Shown here one piece after another: positions 18,729 to 28,032 of a stretch of DNA of 64,000 bases. Both the position numbers and the translations under genes were made by a program. Numbering within the stretch: position 1 is the stretch's first letter; every line of letters begins with the position of its first letter. Source of the stretch: Cladocopium goreaui (taxonomy: Eukaryota > Sar > Dinophyceae > Suessiales > Symbiodiniaceae); assembly GCA_947184155.2 (NCBI GenBank), contig CAMXCT020000809.1, forward strand, positions 55,116 through 119,115. Direction: 5' to 3'. The notes below the pieces were generated by a model that was given only the letters and a program-made list of their open reading frames with translations, ran no database searches and was not told the origin of the DNA.

Positions 18729-20076
18729 ACTGTCACCAATCTCGTCAGCAAGGTTAAGAGTCTCCAGGTGTCAGTGTTCAGTCGAAAGGCCAGGTGGCCC
18801 AGCTTTTTCTGGCCAGGACTGATGGTTTGTGCCGCAGTTGCATGATCTTGAGGAATCCACATCTTACGAAGTAAACCAATCATGGGCACATGTCCAGTGG
18901 TGCCACAAAAAGGGGCATCCCAGGTATATTTGACCTGTTTTGCTACACCATCTGCCATGGTTTTGCGAGTGATGATGAAGTCAATGCGAGAGCTGCAGTC
19001 GTCATGGATGTAGGTGGGACCCAATTCACTATGCCATGTATTAAGTGCAACAAGGCCATGAGTGCGTAAAACAGACATGAATCTACCCTGATCTTCATGT
19101 TGTGCTCCACGTGTCTGGGCCCCGCGCCACCGGTAGTGGCTTGGGCCAGCATGCGATTGATGTTGCATCAGGCTGGTATTGAAATCCCCCAGCAAACATA
19201 GGGTGTTCCGACTGGCAAGGCTCTGGAGCAATGCATCTAATGCGTTCCACCAGGTTGCTCTGTCCTGTCTGCGTTGTGTCGTGTGGGCTTGTGTGTGCTG
19301 GTAGCAACACACCACGTCAATGGACCTGTGCTTGAGCTGAATTTGTACTTGCATCAAACGTCCTGGAATGACAACCCTCCAACGCAGATTCTGTGCAGAG
19401 CAAAGTTGAGTGGAAACAATGCAGAGAATCCCAGAGCCTCTGTGATTGGCTTGTCCTGTGTGGACATGCATCCATCGTCCATCTGTCCATTCACTCTCAA
19501 ATGTCATGCGCGTCTCGCTGATGACAGCAAGCTCAATGTGATTCAGTTCCATCCAAGATCCAAGTTTTCACCTCATCTAATCTGGGTGCAGCCAGACCAC
19601 CTGCATTCCAGTTGAGCAGGCGCAATCGCCTGGAATCTTGGTTCCGCTTGTTACAGGCTTGCAAGGCAGGGGCAAATGAAGGCTCTGCCGGCTTCAAAAT
19701 CTCAGGTGATTGTTGCCTCAAGCATTTGGGGAAATCTTGGGGAGTATATATACCAAGCAAGGCCATAGGTGCATGCCCGTTTATAGGCTCTTTTGATGCT
19801 TCTCTTGGTTACCTGATTCTGTGCAGGGTGCCATGGGATAGCATGGTAGCTGGTTGCTGGTCGCATGTCATGTCGCTTTGCGTCAGCTTTTTCAACTAAG
19901 CCTTCTTGCCAGCTAGTTGACGCTTCAACGTCTCCCATGACTGAGACGTAACCCTCAGTGAAAAATCTCTCACAGCAGCGCATCAGTCGCCAATCAGCTG
20001 CCATCACAGCTGCCAGCGCAGCCGCCATCAGCAGCCATCTCCACAGCCGCTGCAGCAGCCAGGCACCGCAGCGCAA
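18533..20076 (-). pseudogene. LINE A N-terminus and EEP endonuclease, three frames
   Basis: The frame 20076-19702 ends in the basic segment KRSIKRAYKRACTYGLAWY. It corresponds to the KRSYRRAL..HG.TWYKGK segment that precedes the endonuclease in the other copies. The frame then shifts near 19700 and again near 19550. LRLLNWNAGGL (19600-19625) is EEP motif 1. ISETRM gives the catalytic glutamate, LLGDFNTS (about 19180) the D-x-N pair, SRIDFII the next motif and GHVPM the last. These are the landmarks of an APE-type nuclease that nicks target DNA for target-primed reverse transcription. The frame 19552-18533 then continues about 200 bases past the point where the RT frame takes over (near 18650), so the tail of that ORF is out of register. 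Confidence 0.83.
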
Positions 20077-20153
20077 AGCACCAAAGCAACGCTCAGCCGC
20101 AAAGCGCAGTGCAAAAGAGCCGCATTAATGCATGCAAGGGGCACCAACTGTGG

Positions 20154-21058
20154 TCAGTCCTGAGGGATGTCTTCCATGTTCTCAGCTCGATCGTCCATTG
20201 GTGTGATCGTGCTGAAGCTTCGAAAAGCTCGTGGATCTGCTGTCTCCATAGTCCTGACATTGAAAGAAGTTGGACGTGTACACCAGAACATCACACAGTT
20301 GCGCAATACAAACTCTGGAAGAATGTCAACTCTGTCTGGTGGGCGTCCGTCTTCATATAACATCCACTGTGTGTTGTACCGCAGTGCCGCACGATAGTGG
20401 CCAGATAATGGTGAGGATCCAAGGTGAAAAATGATTGCACAAACTGCAAAAAGGTTTCGAAAATCACTGCACCCTCCAGTCCGCTGAAGTACGGAAATCT
20501 GACAGAATTGTGAGTGATCTCAATCTTCTGTTGACACTTTGTGAATGTTTCAGGATTGAAACGGTCAATCATCAGAATCAATTGATACCCCACCTCCTCA
20601 GCTGCTCTGCAAAGACCTCGGGGATTGTGCCACAAATCAATGAGTGATTGAAGCTGGACAGAATCGGCCAGATGATCAACATACGCAAGCTGAATTGGTG
20701 AGAATCTTGATCCTTTTTCGGAAGGCATGGAGGCGTCCCCAGGTGCCAGTCGTTCTGGCATTGTAACCCAGCTGCAGTGGAGAAAGTGAGGCTGCATGAC
20801 ATTGAGCAAATAGGTGGCAAATTCGCAAACATCATGTTGGATTCTGAATGACTCCACTGACCACTCCCCTAAAAGAAGCCACAAAAACGGATCAAATTTG
20901 GGCAGATCCATTGGGATGTGGCCTGCCAAGAAAACGTTTCGAAGCAACTCATATCCATGTACCCACTGTGAAGGGTCATCTCCATTCGAAAGCAAAGTCA
21001 ACCAGGCTATGCAAATCACCACAACATTGGCGAAGCAGGCTGTGCCGGTGCTGTTCAT
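20154..21058 (-). pseudogene. LINE B USP-type (C19) protease, split by one frameshift
   Basis: Cys box at about 21030-21055 and QHD box near 20830 in the main frame. After a frameshift near 20420 the frame ending at 20154 gives LSGHYRAALRYNTQWMLYED (His box plus the acidic residue of the triad), GRPPDRVDILP and LRNCVMFW. The C-terminal lobe is therefore preserved and typical, but in the wrong frame. Confidence 0.82.
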
Positions 21059-22231
21059 GAAGACGGGGATATGGATCACATGGCCTTCATCAGAGTCTTG
21101 GCCAATGGTGTGCGCTCCAAACCCTGAGGGCGGAGACGCACTTGAACAAGTTGCCAAGAACTGTGATAGGCCAGTCTGGCCACTTCGTGCCACAGTTCCG
21201 GCGTATTTCGAAGCGCCACTGTCCAAATCCACGGAAGTGCTTGCTGCGACTCCGTTCCCGTTGGGGGTTTCTTCAAACTGTGAAATCGAAGTGTCACCTT
21301 TAGATCTGCTGCCAATAGTCGCAAGATGTTCTTGAGGCTGCGGCTGACTTCCTGGATGGGCAATCCCTGCTGCTCTGTTGGTTCCAAACATTTGCGCTGA
21401 TGGCTCCAACGCAGGAACGGCATTGTCCTGTCTTGGTCGTCCCGTATCAAATGATACGCTTTGCAATCCTGGAAAAGGTCTTCTGTTGGAGTCGCATCCA
21501 TCAACTTCTGAAGGCGTCGGGCCATTTCCTCCATCATGGTCTGGGCAAGGAGATGTCGGAGTGGAATTGATTTCTCCACCCGCTGGTGCCAAGTGCGGCT
21601 GACATCCATCATCAAAGGTAGGATGCTCCCCTTCCCTGGTGCCAGATGTAACAGGAACTGACTCTCCTGAAGGAGACTGTTGATGGTGTCCTCGTGCTTC
21701 AAGACCAGGCGGCACAGTGTGCCCAGAACCTCCGTCGGCACTGTTGTGGAAGCAGAGCTTGGTCTGCTTTTGCGATCTGTCCTGGGCCTTTTGCCATCTC
21801 TTTGCGCTGGTGCTGCAATGCCCAAATTGGCCATCTGTTCCTTCGTCAACAAATTGCCCCAAATCTTGTTGGCCGCATCGATGCCTTCCGAGGCCTCTGA
21901 TGCCGTATCCATTGATAAGGAAAACTGCCAAGTTCAGGAGGGCCGGACACTGTGCTTGGTGCTCTTTGAGTCCACAAAATTGGCAAGGATCAGCACAGCG
22001 TAAGGCCAACCGATGATAACACATGTGGGTTTGAAATTGTAAAAAGTTGTGCTCAAAATGAAGATGTTTGATCATTTGATGTGTCAGGAAAAATGCTTTG
22101 CCACACAATAGGCATTTGTGTGTGACACTGTCCGCAATCAATGCATCTTCAAGCAACTGCAATCCACATTGTGCTGTCAGTTCAAGCGAAACTCCAAAGG
22201 TGTCTGGGGTGCTGACGTTGAACTGCCACAT
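20291..22231 (-). CDS. LINE B last zinc fingers, linker and USP
   Basis: 646 codons, in frame with the array upstream across one stop. CLLCGKAFFLTHQMIKHL and CQFCGLKEHQAQC are the last two zinc sites. A Gly/Ser/Pro-rich linker (about 21910-21080) carries ORF2 in the +1 frame. The protease follows: STGTACFANVVVICIAW (Cys box, with T in place of the usual N), QHDVCEFATYLL (QQD box, second Q changed to H) and LQSLIDLWHNPRGLCRA. The frame breaks near 20420; the His box lies in the frame 20363-20154. Confidence 0.83.
   Translation of the reverse strand: MWQFNVSTPDTFGVSLELTAQCGLQLLEDALIADSVTHKCLLCGKAFFLTHQMIKHLHFEHNFLQFQTHMCYHRLALRCADPCQFCGLKEHQAQCPALLNLAVFLINGYGIRGLGRHRCGQQDLGQFVDEGTDGQFGHCSTSAKRWQKAQDRSQKQTKLCFHNSADGGSGHTVPPGLEARGHHQQSPSGESVPVTSGTREGEHPTFDDGCQPHLAPAGGEINSTPTSPCPDHDGGNGPTPSEVDGCDSNRRPFPGLQSVSFDTGRPRQDNAVPALEPSAQMFGTNRAAGIAHPGSQPQPQEHLATIGSRSKGDTSISQFEETPNGNGVAASTSVDLDSGASKYAGTVARSGQTGLSQFLATCSSASPPSGFGAHTIGQDSDEGHVIHIPVFMNSTGTACFANVVVICIAWLTLLSNGDDPSQWVHGYELLRNVFLAGHIPMDLPKFDPFLWLLLGEWSVESFRIQHDVCEFATYLLNVMQPHFLHCSWVTMPERLAPGDASMPSEKGSRFSPIQLAYVDHLADSVQLQSLIDLWHNPRGLCRAAEEVGYQLILMIDRFNPETFTKCQQKIEITHNSVRFPYFSGLEGAVIFETFLQFVQSFFTLDPHHYLATIVRHCGTTHSGCYMKTDAHQTELTFFQSLYCATV
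21076..21912 (-). CDS. LINE B ORF2, overlapping +1-frame helical protein
   Basis: 278 codons from ATG 21912 (context CAATGG) to TGA at 21078-21076, +1 relative to the linker frame. The N-terminus DAANKIWGNLLTKEQMANLG is nearly the same as in D. It continues with a basic patch, VLGTLCRLVLKHEDTINSLL, FQDCKAYHLI, TMPFLRWSHQ, VTLRFHSLKKP, LPWIWTVALRNTPELW and SWQLVQVRLRPQG. By eye it is about half identical to the D protein, while the main-frame linker is hardly alignable. No known family. Unlike A, C and D, the stop does not overlap an ATG; the next main-frame ATG is about 20 bases on. Confidence 0.7.
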   Translation of the reverse strand: MDTASEASEGIDAANKIWGNLLTKEQMANLGIAAPAQRDGKRPRTDRKSRPSSASTTVPTEVLGTLCRLVLKHEDTINSLLQESQFLLHLAPGKGSILPLMMDVSRTWHQRVEKSIPLRHLLAQTMMEEMARRLQKLMDATPTEDLFQDCKAYHLIRDDQDRTMPFLRWSHQRKCLEPTEQQGLPIQEVSRSLKNILRLLAADLKVTLRFHSLKKPPTGTESQQALPWIWTVALRNTPELWHEVARLAYHSSWQLVQVRLRPQGLERTPLAKTLMKAM

Positions 22232-22279
22232 CTTCAGGGCATGGCGCTGACGTGTTTCAGCAATCTGTTCCTGAGAGGC

Positions 22280-24724
22280 CTAAGTCAAAGGTTGCAATGC
22301 AGGGCTAGACCATTTCGGGTGCATCAAGAGCATGGCCATCTGTGTGATCATGGGGCACTTCTGAAGGTGTGCATGAGGATCCACACGTAGCTCGTCCTCA
22401 GAGTCCAGATATGACGGCAAAAGCTCGTGACACCAATCACAGCGTTCTTCAGCCAGACTCAAAGATGCATACACCGCACTGAGCTGATGTGTCAAATACT
22501 TCAGCTTGTCAGCAGTGATCTGATGATGCACCACCAGGTGAGCCTGGATGTGGCTCATGTCCACCTGCTCCTGACAGATCAAACATCGGGTAGCCAGCAT
22601 TCCAAGGAGTTCAGAATCCTCCCACAGCAAATGAAAATTGCGTGTCATCAATGCCATGGAAATTCTCTGAAGGGCAGCACAGGGAAGAAGGTCTGCAAGG
22701 AGCGCCATCAATTCCTGGGATGTAAAGGGCCAGGGAATGACAACCTGCCAGTTGAACGACGCTGCAATGATTGCTAACTGCGTCAGCCCAACGCATTCAT
22801 GATGCAAAGTGCCCCACCCAGGCATTGGATTGCAAAAGCATCCCATTTCCATGAACATGCTCCACTGAAACATCTCGGTCAGATAGAGACACTCCTGTAG
22901 GATCACCGGATGCATTGCCATCAGGTGAAGTCTGAGATCCTCAGCATTGGAGCCTGAGTAGCCACAGACCTGGCAGTGCATCGTGAGATGCATCTTCAGC
23001 GCACTCCTGCAGTAGAGGTTGTGTGTGAGGCCCAGCCAAAGCAGCGGTTCAATCTGCTCAACCACACTGAGGATCACATCAGGGGGCTCGGCTACAAGCT
23101 GCGGCATCAGCTGCTGCTCTTGGTCCAGCCTGAGCAGCGCAAACTGCAGGTAGATGTTGCAGATGTGCTTGGAGTGCATAGTTGGTTGACATACACAGCC
23201 ATAGATTGGTTTCCACTGTCTGTCCAACTCAATGGCTCGGTATTCACAGGCGTGCCAAGATGTTGCATGATTTTGTTTGAGGTGTCGATGCAATTCACGT
23301 TTGCTCATGTATTGTTTGCGACACTGTATGCACCTGGTTGACAAGAAGTGCTGTATGTCCTCCTGCTGTAAGAGGTCCTCGCACTTGTTGGCCAACACAG
23401 CCTGGTGAATCAGGCAATGCAGATCAATTTCGTGGGCGGTAACATCTTCGACGGCCTCTTCTGCTCGATGATATCGGCGTTCATGTTGAAGAAGGCCATG
23501 GCGAGTTGTGTACGCCTTTCCACAGTGCTTGCACACCAGGGCTGACTTGTCTTGTGCTGCTTCATGTCCCTCTCGCGTCAACAAAAGTGCCATTTGTCGT
23601 ACGATGTGACACTTGTGATATCGTTTGAAAGAGATGCCGCACAAAGAGCATGGGCTGTCATGTTCAAATCTGGGTAGCAAAATTTCATTGACAGCTTCAT
23701 GACGTTGAAATTCAGATGGATGTTCTCGTTGCCAGTGCATATGGAGGCCCTTGATGGCCAAACTGAAGTATGCACACAGGACACATCTATGATGGAAATA
23801 GGCCAAGAGTTGGGCATCAGCTCCAAGCGCCTGCAGTTGCTGGCCACGTGCATATTGCAGCATCTCTTGGACTCGAACTCGATGTTCAACTTCCTCTATG
23901 TCCTGTTGTGACTCCATGCAAACAAATTGAACATGGTACTGTAGACTATGATGTGTAGCAAATTGCATTTGACATCGGTTGCAAGTTGGAACCCCTCCAA
24001 GTCGGTCCATACTATGAACTGTTCTGAGCGCACCTGATCGGCTGCCATGAACTTCAGTCAGATGCTTCCTCAACTGTGCTAGTGACGCAAGTGGTGTCCA
24101 ACATTCTGGGCACACCATCTGGGTGTCAGACTGATCAACCTCCTTTTGAAGGTGTCTGTGCCGTAGTTGGTACCACGCGGTCGTCAGCACCTGCATTTGT
24201 TTGTCATAGTCCACCATGTGTGCACGTAACAACACATCAGTTGGTCGTAGTTGTTGTCTACGTGTAACATCCCGCACCTGTGCGTCTTGGCAAAATGCCA
24301 CCAATTGCAGCAGCGGATCCGTCAGTCTGTGTTTGCACAAGAAATCTTGATGTGTGGTCTTTGTAAGGTGAGTAGGATCCCGAAATATTCTTCTCAACTG
24401 TTTGAGACATGCAATGTCGATCATTGTGACAGTTTGATGGGTGAATCCTATCGCCATAAGACTATACCTTAGGGTGGTGAATACACATTGTTTCCAAATT
24501 TTGTACTTCTGTTGTCCATTCAATCCCCAGGTTGAGTGCAACCAACGGTGAAGCTGCTGGCCAGTCTTTTCGCTGGCTTTGATCCGAGCCAATGTTGTAG
24601 CACGTTCAAAATTGTGGTAGCAGACTGTGGCACCCAAGTATTGGAAATGTTGAACCAATCGAATATGTGTCATGCGTCCTGAACGTCTGGGAATTCTCAA
24701 GAATGTGCCCTTGGGAGTCCTCAA
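22280..24724 (-). CDS. LINE B RT thumb and zinc-finger array
   Basis: 814 codons, in frame with the RT palm after one stop codon. RT thumb: FQYLGATVCYHNFERATTL and RLRRIFRDPTHLTKTTH-type helices to residue about 200. Then zinc sites: CPECWTPLASLAQLRKHL, CNRCQMQFATHHSLQYHV, CVLCAYFSLAIKGLHMHW, CSLCGISFKRYHKC, CKHCGKAYTTRHGLLQHE, CIQCRKQYMSKRELHRHL, CVCQPTMHSKHIC, CQVCGYSGSNAEDLRLHL, CFCNPMPGWGTLHHEC, CLICQEQVDMSHIQAHL and CDWCHELLPSYL. That makes about eleven sites with a regular spacing of 45-90 residues. A premature TAG at 22282-22280 ends it; the downstream frame is the same. Confidence 0.87.
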   Translation of the reverse strand: MRTPKGTFLRIPRRSGRMTHIRLVQHFQYLGATVCYHNFERATTLARIKASEKTGQQLHRWLHSTWGLNGQQKYKIWKQCVFTTLRYSLMAIGFTHQTVTMIDIACLKQLRRIFRDPTHLTKTTHQDFLCKHRLTDPLLQLVAFCQDAQVRDVTRRQQLRPTDVLLRAHMVDYDKQMQVLTTAWYQLRHRHLQKEVDQSDTQMVCPECWTPLASLAQLRKHLTEVHGSRSGALRTVHSMDRLGGVPTCNRCQMQFATHHSLQYHVQFVCMESQQDIEEVEHRVRVQEMLQYARGQQLQALGADAQLLAYFHHRCVLCAYFSLAIKGLHMHWQREHPSEFQRHEAVNEILLPRFEHDSPCSLCGISFKRYHKCHIVRQMALLLTREGHEAAQDKSALVCKHCGKAYTTRHGLLQHERRYHRAEEAVEDVTAHEIDLHCLIHQAVLANKCEDLLQQEDIQHFLSTRCIQCRKQYMSKRELHRHLKQNHATSWHACEYRAIELDRQWKPIYGCVCQPTMHSKHICNIYLQFALLRLDQEQQLMPQLVAEPPDVILSVVEQIEPLLWLGLTHNLYCRSALKMHLTMHCQVCGYSGSNAEDLRLHLMAMHPVILQECLYLTEMFQWSMFMEMGCFCNPMPGWGTLHHECVGLTQLAIIAASFNWQVVIPWPFTSQELMALLADLLPCAALQRISMALMTRNFHLLWEDSELLGMLATRCLICQEQVDMSHIQAHLVVHHQITADKLKYLTHQLSAVYASLSLAEERCDWCHELLPSYLDSEDELRVDPHAHLQKCPMITQMAMLLMHPKWSSPALQPLT

Positions 24725-24727
24725 GAT

Positions 24728-25522
24728 CTACTGTTTGTAAACTTTGTGAACTGCTGGCCCAACTAAGCGCAACAACGCATAGGTTTTCTCCAGGTTGATT
24801 GTCAATTGAGCTGCTTCAAGTAGATCCAGGGTTGTTCCAACCTTGTGAAGAACATTCCGAAACTGCTCCAGTGAAGTCACAACCTCATGCATGCAGCCAT
24901 CGTCAGCATACAGAGTAATGCATTCGTACAACCATTGGGCATCTGTGTGTTGACAGATGTCAAGGAGTAAATGTGTTGCATACGCCGCCCATAAGGTCGG
25001 AGCAGCTTTACAACCTTGTCTGATGCCCTTCGAAGTTGCCACGTGGCGAGTCTGGCCACGATGTTGAAAAGTGAACTCTGTTTGGCAATAAATGGCATTC
25101 AGAAAATCAGTGAGAACAGTGGGTACTCCAAGATTTGCCAGGCACCTGAATAATCTCCCTCTTGGGACCATGTCAAAGGCCTTCGAGAGGTCCAGTGTGA
25201 CCAGTAGTCCACCTGTCAGGCTGCCAGGTTGTTGTCCCCGTGCAAATTGCTGCAAAGGATAACGTTGAGAATTGCACAGGGTTCGAACAGCATCACAATG
25301 CCTGAAAATTCTGACAAGGGCATCTTCAGTGCTGCGGCCTGGAAGGTACGCGTACTGTGGTACTGCACAGAGTGTTTCTCCTATGGCGTCAAACAAATGA
25401 GAAGACAACGTGCCTAGAAGTGCCTTACCGCAAGGTTCCAACAACGTAATGGGTCTCAGGTCCTGCGGTGCATGAGATCTTCTTGTATGCTTTGGAAGTA
25501 GACATATGTGCCAGTATTCCAT
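24728..25522 (-). CDS. LINE B reverse transcriptase palm
   Basis: 264 codons. HAPQDLRPITLLEPCGKALL, GGLLVTLDLSKAFDMVPRGR (motif A), SKGIRQGCKAAPTLWAAYAT (motif B), TLYADDGCMHEVV (motif C, at about 24900) and LTINLEKTYALL are all intact. The ORF ends in an amber codon after VHKVYKQ. The next codons (from 24727) continue in the same frame, so this is a premature stop and not a natural end. Confidence 0.92.
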   Translation of the reverse strand: MEYWHICLLPKHTRRSHAPQDLRPITLLEPCGKALLGTLSSHLFDAIGETLCAVPQYAYLPGRSTEDALVRIFRHCDAVRTLCNSQRYPLQQFARGQQPGSLTGGLLVTLDLSKAFDMVPRGRLFRCLANLGVPTVLTDFLNAIYCQTEFTFQHRGQTRHVATSKGIRQGCKAAPTLWAAYATHLLLDICQHTDAQWLYECITLYADDGCMHEVVTSLEQFRNVLHKVGTTLDLLEAAQLTINLEKTYALLRLVGPAVHKVYKQ

Positions 25523-27672
25523 TGCCTTGGCAACCCCATCTGTTCACTGCATACACTGAAATACTCCTGTAAGTATCGTGCTATTTCATCAGCTGCAGTG
25601 CGCCAATAGGGTGCAGGCGCAAACCCAGGTGCAAGCGCCTTCAGGGCTGGAAGGTTCTGCAATCCCTGTTGGAGTTCTGTTTCAGTAAAAGGCCAATCAA
25701 ATGGTTTGCACTCCAATTGAGCCTCAGGATCATGGTAGAGTTCAGCAAGCCAATCTCGGATCCTGTCAGCAGCATCAGATGAGTTCAGAAGTTGTCCATC
25801 TGTGTCATGTAGCTGAATGCGTCTGTATGGCTGTTTTGGCGCAAGTTCTCTGATCGCCTGGTACATACGAAAATGATCTTTTGCAGCTTCTGCACGACCT
25901 GCAATGGCGAAGATCTCACGACCCCTCTGTTTTCGGGCATTTGCAGAAGTCATGCGCATCTTCTGTCGGGCTTTTTGTCTGTGATGTACATGAAACCAAG
26001 CCTTGAAGGTGTTCTCCAATGTAGGCTGTCGAAGTGCTCGTAGTTCTCGACTGTGTTCCTGAAATTTCTGAAAAGGAGTGATGTCAAACTGAGATGTGGC
26101 AACACGTTTCCGATGTATTGTTGGTGCTGGAAAAGAGTTCAGGGCATCATGAACATGTTCCAAACGATTACCATCCAAAGGAAGATTGTCAATTGTTGCT
26201 CTGATGTCTTGTTGTAGATCCACCGCTGCATCAGGATGCTGTGTCCACTGTCGATGAAGTGCAAGCCTCTGTGATCTGGTCCAGCCCACGTGGGCATCTG
26301 CAGGATGGGGGTGCCAAACCTTCAACAGAGATGCAATTTGTGGGATGTGGTGAGCCCCAGATAGATAGTTCAGCGGAAAATCTTCAAGATATTGTATATG
26401 TTTGGAGGTCTCATCAGAGTGGCATCGACGACAAACAACAAAATCAATTCTGGAAACCTGATTACCGAAAATGTACGTGGGACCAAGACCAGAGTTCCAA
26501 GTGTTCACAGCAATCAAATCAAATTGTTGGAGAATGTTGTGCATAATGTTGGAGTCTGTGTGATTGGGTCCCCCACAGCGACTCTCATGCCAGAGAAAGG
26601 TGTCCAATCCCACCGCAGTAGAAGTCTTCCGCAGAGAAGTGTTCCGGTCTCCCAGGATTGTCAAATGATTACGTTTCGGAAATCGTGTCAACAACGTTTG
26701 CAGTGCCATCCATAGATGATGTCTGTCATCCATTCGATCCCTTGCATGTATGTGCTGGTATATGTTGATGAAGTCCAAGTCCCTATCACGTCCATGTATG
26801 CGAAAATGAAGAAGGCGGCCTGGAATTACCTCTTGCCAAGACAAATCATGCATAGCGCAGAGATCTTTGGATATCATACAGAGTAGGCCGGCATGACCAG
26901 AGCCAGCCCCACTGTGCAGCACGTAGTAGTGCTCAGTGGTCCATTCGCTTGTATGTCGCCAGTGCGTTTCCTGGAGCATGAGCACGTCCAAACGTTGACA
27001 GTCAATCCACTGTTGTATGTAATCCCATCCCGAGGGAGAAAGTCCACTGCAGTTACAACTGCAGCATGTGAGTCGTTTCCGTTTCAGTTTCCGATTTTGA
27101 GTAATGTTGATTTTCTGTGGCAATTCTTGAGATGATCCAATGAATTTGGTTCCCAATTGTTGTGCAGTGCAAAGTCGTCCCTTATAGAGGGTGAACCCAT
27201 GAGTCTCAGCTCTCTTGAGAGCCCTTCTATAACTGCGTTTCTTAATACAATTTTTAGTTTTGGTTTGGGGAGGCTCGAAAGCGAACTGGAGCTCCTCAAC
27301 ATGTTCTTTTGCAGCATCACCTCGAAGAGGGTCGACTGCTCCCGCGCTGTCCATGTCTACAGCGCAACCCTCACTCCACGGTGCACTGGTCGAAATGGTC
27401 AGAAAAAGTAGGGAAAGAAACCACCAGTTCCAACGCCGTCGAGGGCTGTGCACAGCTCGGAATTGGGACCGAGATGCGGTCGCAGCTGAATCTCCAAACA
27501 AAGAGAAAAAGTACTGCAGTCCGGAAAGTATCACAAAAATCCCAAACAAAATGGTACAAGGCACAAGGGAGTGTCGATTGTATGCAGAGCTAAAGGGCAC
27601 GTTGTCCAGCAGTAGCAAGCACAGCAATCCCGTGATGAACAGAATGGGGAGCACAATATTGCCAAAGATCAA
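25456..27672 (-). CDS. LINE B membrane N-terminus, EEP endonuclease and RT start
   Basis: 738 codons; the frame is open further upstream, so the true start is uncertain. Three hydrophobic segments lie in the first roughly 110 residues: the first 22, about 40-60 (ILFGIFVILSGLQYFF) and about 80-97 (WWFLSLLFLTIS). LLLDNVPFSSA matches LLLDNxPLS in C and D. KKRSYRRALKRAETHGFTLY precedes the nuclease. EEP landmarks are MLQETHW (E), LTILGDRNTS (the usual L is replaced by R), SRIDFVVC and AHHIPQ. Motif 1 is altered (CSCNCSGL for FxWNxxG). ELAPKQPYRRIQLHD leads into RT. The end, after WNTGTYVYFQ, is out of frame; RT continues in 25522-24728. Confidence 0.85.
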   Translation of the reverse strand: MIFGNIVLPILFITGLLCLLLLDNVPFSSAYNRHSLVPCTILFGIFVILSGLQYFFSLFGDSAATASRSQFRAVHSPRRRWNWWFLSLLFLTISTSAPWSEGCAVDMDSAGAVDPLRGDAAKEHVEELQFAFEPPQTKTKNCIKKRSYRRALKRAETHGFTLYKGRLCTAQQLGTKFIGSSQELPQKINITQNRKLKRKRLTCCSCNCSGLSPSGWDYIQQWIDCQRLDVLMLQETHWRHTSEWTTEHYYVLHSGAGSGHAGLLCMISKDLCAMHDLSWQEVIPGRLLHFRIHGRDRDLDFINIYQHIHARDRMDDRHHLWMALQTLLTRFPKRNHLTILGDRNTSLRKTSTAVGLDTFLWHESRCGGPNHTDSNIMHNILQQFDLIAVNTWNSGLGPTYIFGNQVSRIDFVVCRRCHSDETSKHIQYLEDFPLNYLSGAHHIPQIASLLKVWHPHPADAHVGWTRSQRLALHRQWTQHPDAAVDLQQDIRATIDNLPLDGNRLEHVHDALNSFPAPTIHRKRVATSQFDITPFQKFQEHSRELRALRQPTLENTFKAWFHVHHRQKARQKMRMTSANARKQRGREIFAIAGRAEAAKDHFRMYQAIRELAPKQPYRRIQLHDTDGQLLNSSDAADRIRDWLAELYHDPEAQLECKPFDWPFTETELQQGLQNLPALKALAPGFAPAPYWRTAADEIARYLQEYFSVCSEQMGLPRQWNTGTYVYFQSIQEDLMHRRT

Positions 27673-28008
27673 TGTTCCCTGGCCAGGAAAAATCCAAAAG
27701 AAAGTACCAAACAGTATGAACAGGATCTTGTGGAAGTCCGGAGCAAAGAAGAAGCGCTAAGGATCAGAGGATGAAGTCAAAGTTCAGAAGTAGATCACGA
27801 CCCCGCCGCAGCAGCGCTCGCACAGCAGCAGTCACAGCAAAGCACCCACCTGAGTGACAAGCTCAGGGGGCCACCACCGCTGCAGCCAAGATCAAAGGCG
27901 CCGCCGTGCCAGCGAACAACGTACTTGAAACGTGGGCTGAGCTGCTACTAGGTGTCTCTTCGACCCTTGAGCGCGGTCGTCGTGACCGCATAGGAGCTTG
28001 TGGAGCTT
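27673..28008 (-). other. 5' UTR of LINE B
   Basis: GCTGC-rich 5' end between the CA tract and the first clear codons. The frame of the downstream ORF remains open with hydrophobic codons to about 27770, so translation may begin upstream of 27672. Confidence 0.5.
27907..27920 (-). promoter_or_regulatory. 5' conserved motif of LINE B
   Basis: On the minus strand it reads GTTGTTCGCTGGCA, about 100 bases inside the element start. The same motif sits 60-75 bases inside C and D. It is the longest 5' UTR match among the three and may be part of an internal promoter or an RNA element. Confidence 0.5.
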
Positions 28009-28032
28009 GTGTGTGTGTGTGTGTTTTTTTTT
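28009..28032 (-). repeat. A9(CA)n tail of LINE C
   Basis: Plus strand GT repeat 28009-28023 followed by T9 at 28024-28032. Read on the minus strand it is the A9 end of LINE C followed by a short CA tract, after which LINE B begins. Confidence 0.8.

Larger units (their letters stand above)
12750..20110 (-). mobile_element. LINE A: EEP-RT-zinc finger-USP non-LTR retrotransposon, frameshifted
   Basis: Minus-strand order is a short N-terminal region, EEP endonuclease, RT, zinc-finger array, linker with overlapping ORF2, USP-type protease, about 215 bp of 3' sequence, then A9 and a CA-rich tail. It is the most diverged of the four copies. It has no hydrophobic N-terminus comparable to B-D and no CTTGTTCGCTGGCA 5' motif. 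Its start abuts the 3' UTR of LINE B without an intervening A9(CA)n tail, so its 5' end is probably truncated or recombined. At least four frameshifts are present. Confidence 0.88.
20111..28008 (-). mobile_element. LINE B: EEP-RT-zinc finger-USP non-LTR retrotransposon, mutated
   Basis: Same domain order as C and D. It starts where a CA tract ends (28009) and carries the shared 5' motif CTTGTTCGCTGGCA-like at 27907-27920. It has two in-frame stops (near 24728 and 22280) and two frameshifts (near 25500 and 20420). Its 3' UTR, just below 20154, is GCTGC-rich and joins LINE A directly, without the A9(CA)n tail seen in the other three. Confidence 0.88.

Noticed and set aside
19274..19615. Plus-strand ORFs within the LINE region (this one and many others between 13 and 44 kb)
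   Set aside because: They are antisense shadows of EEP, RT, zinc-finger or USP frames and show no family resemblance.
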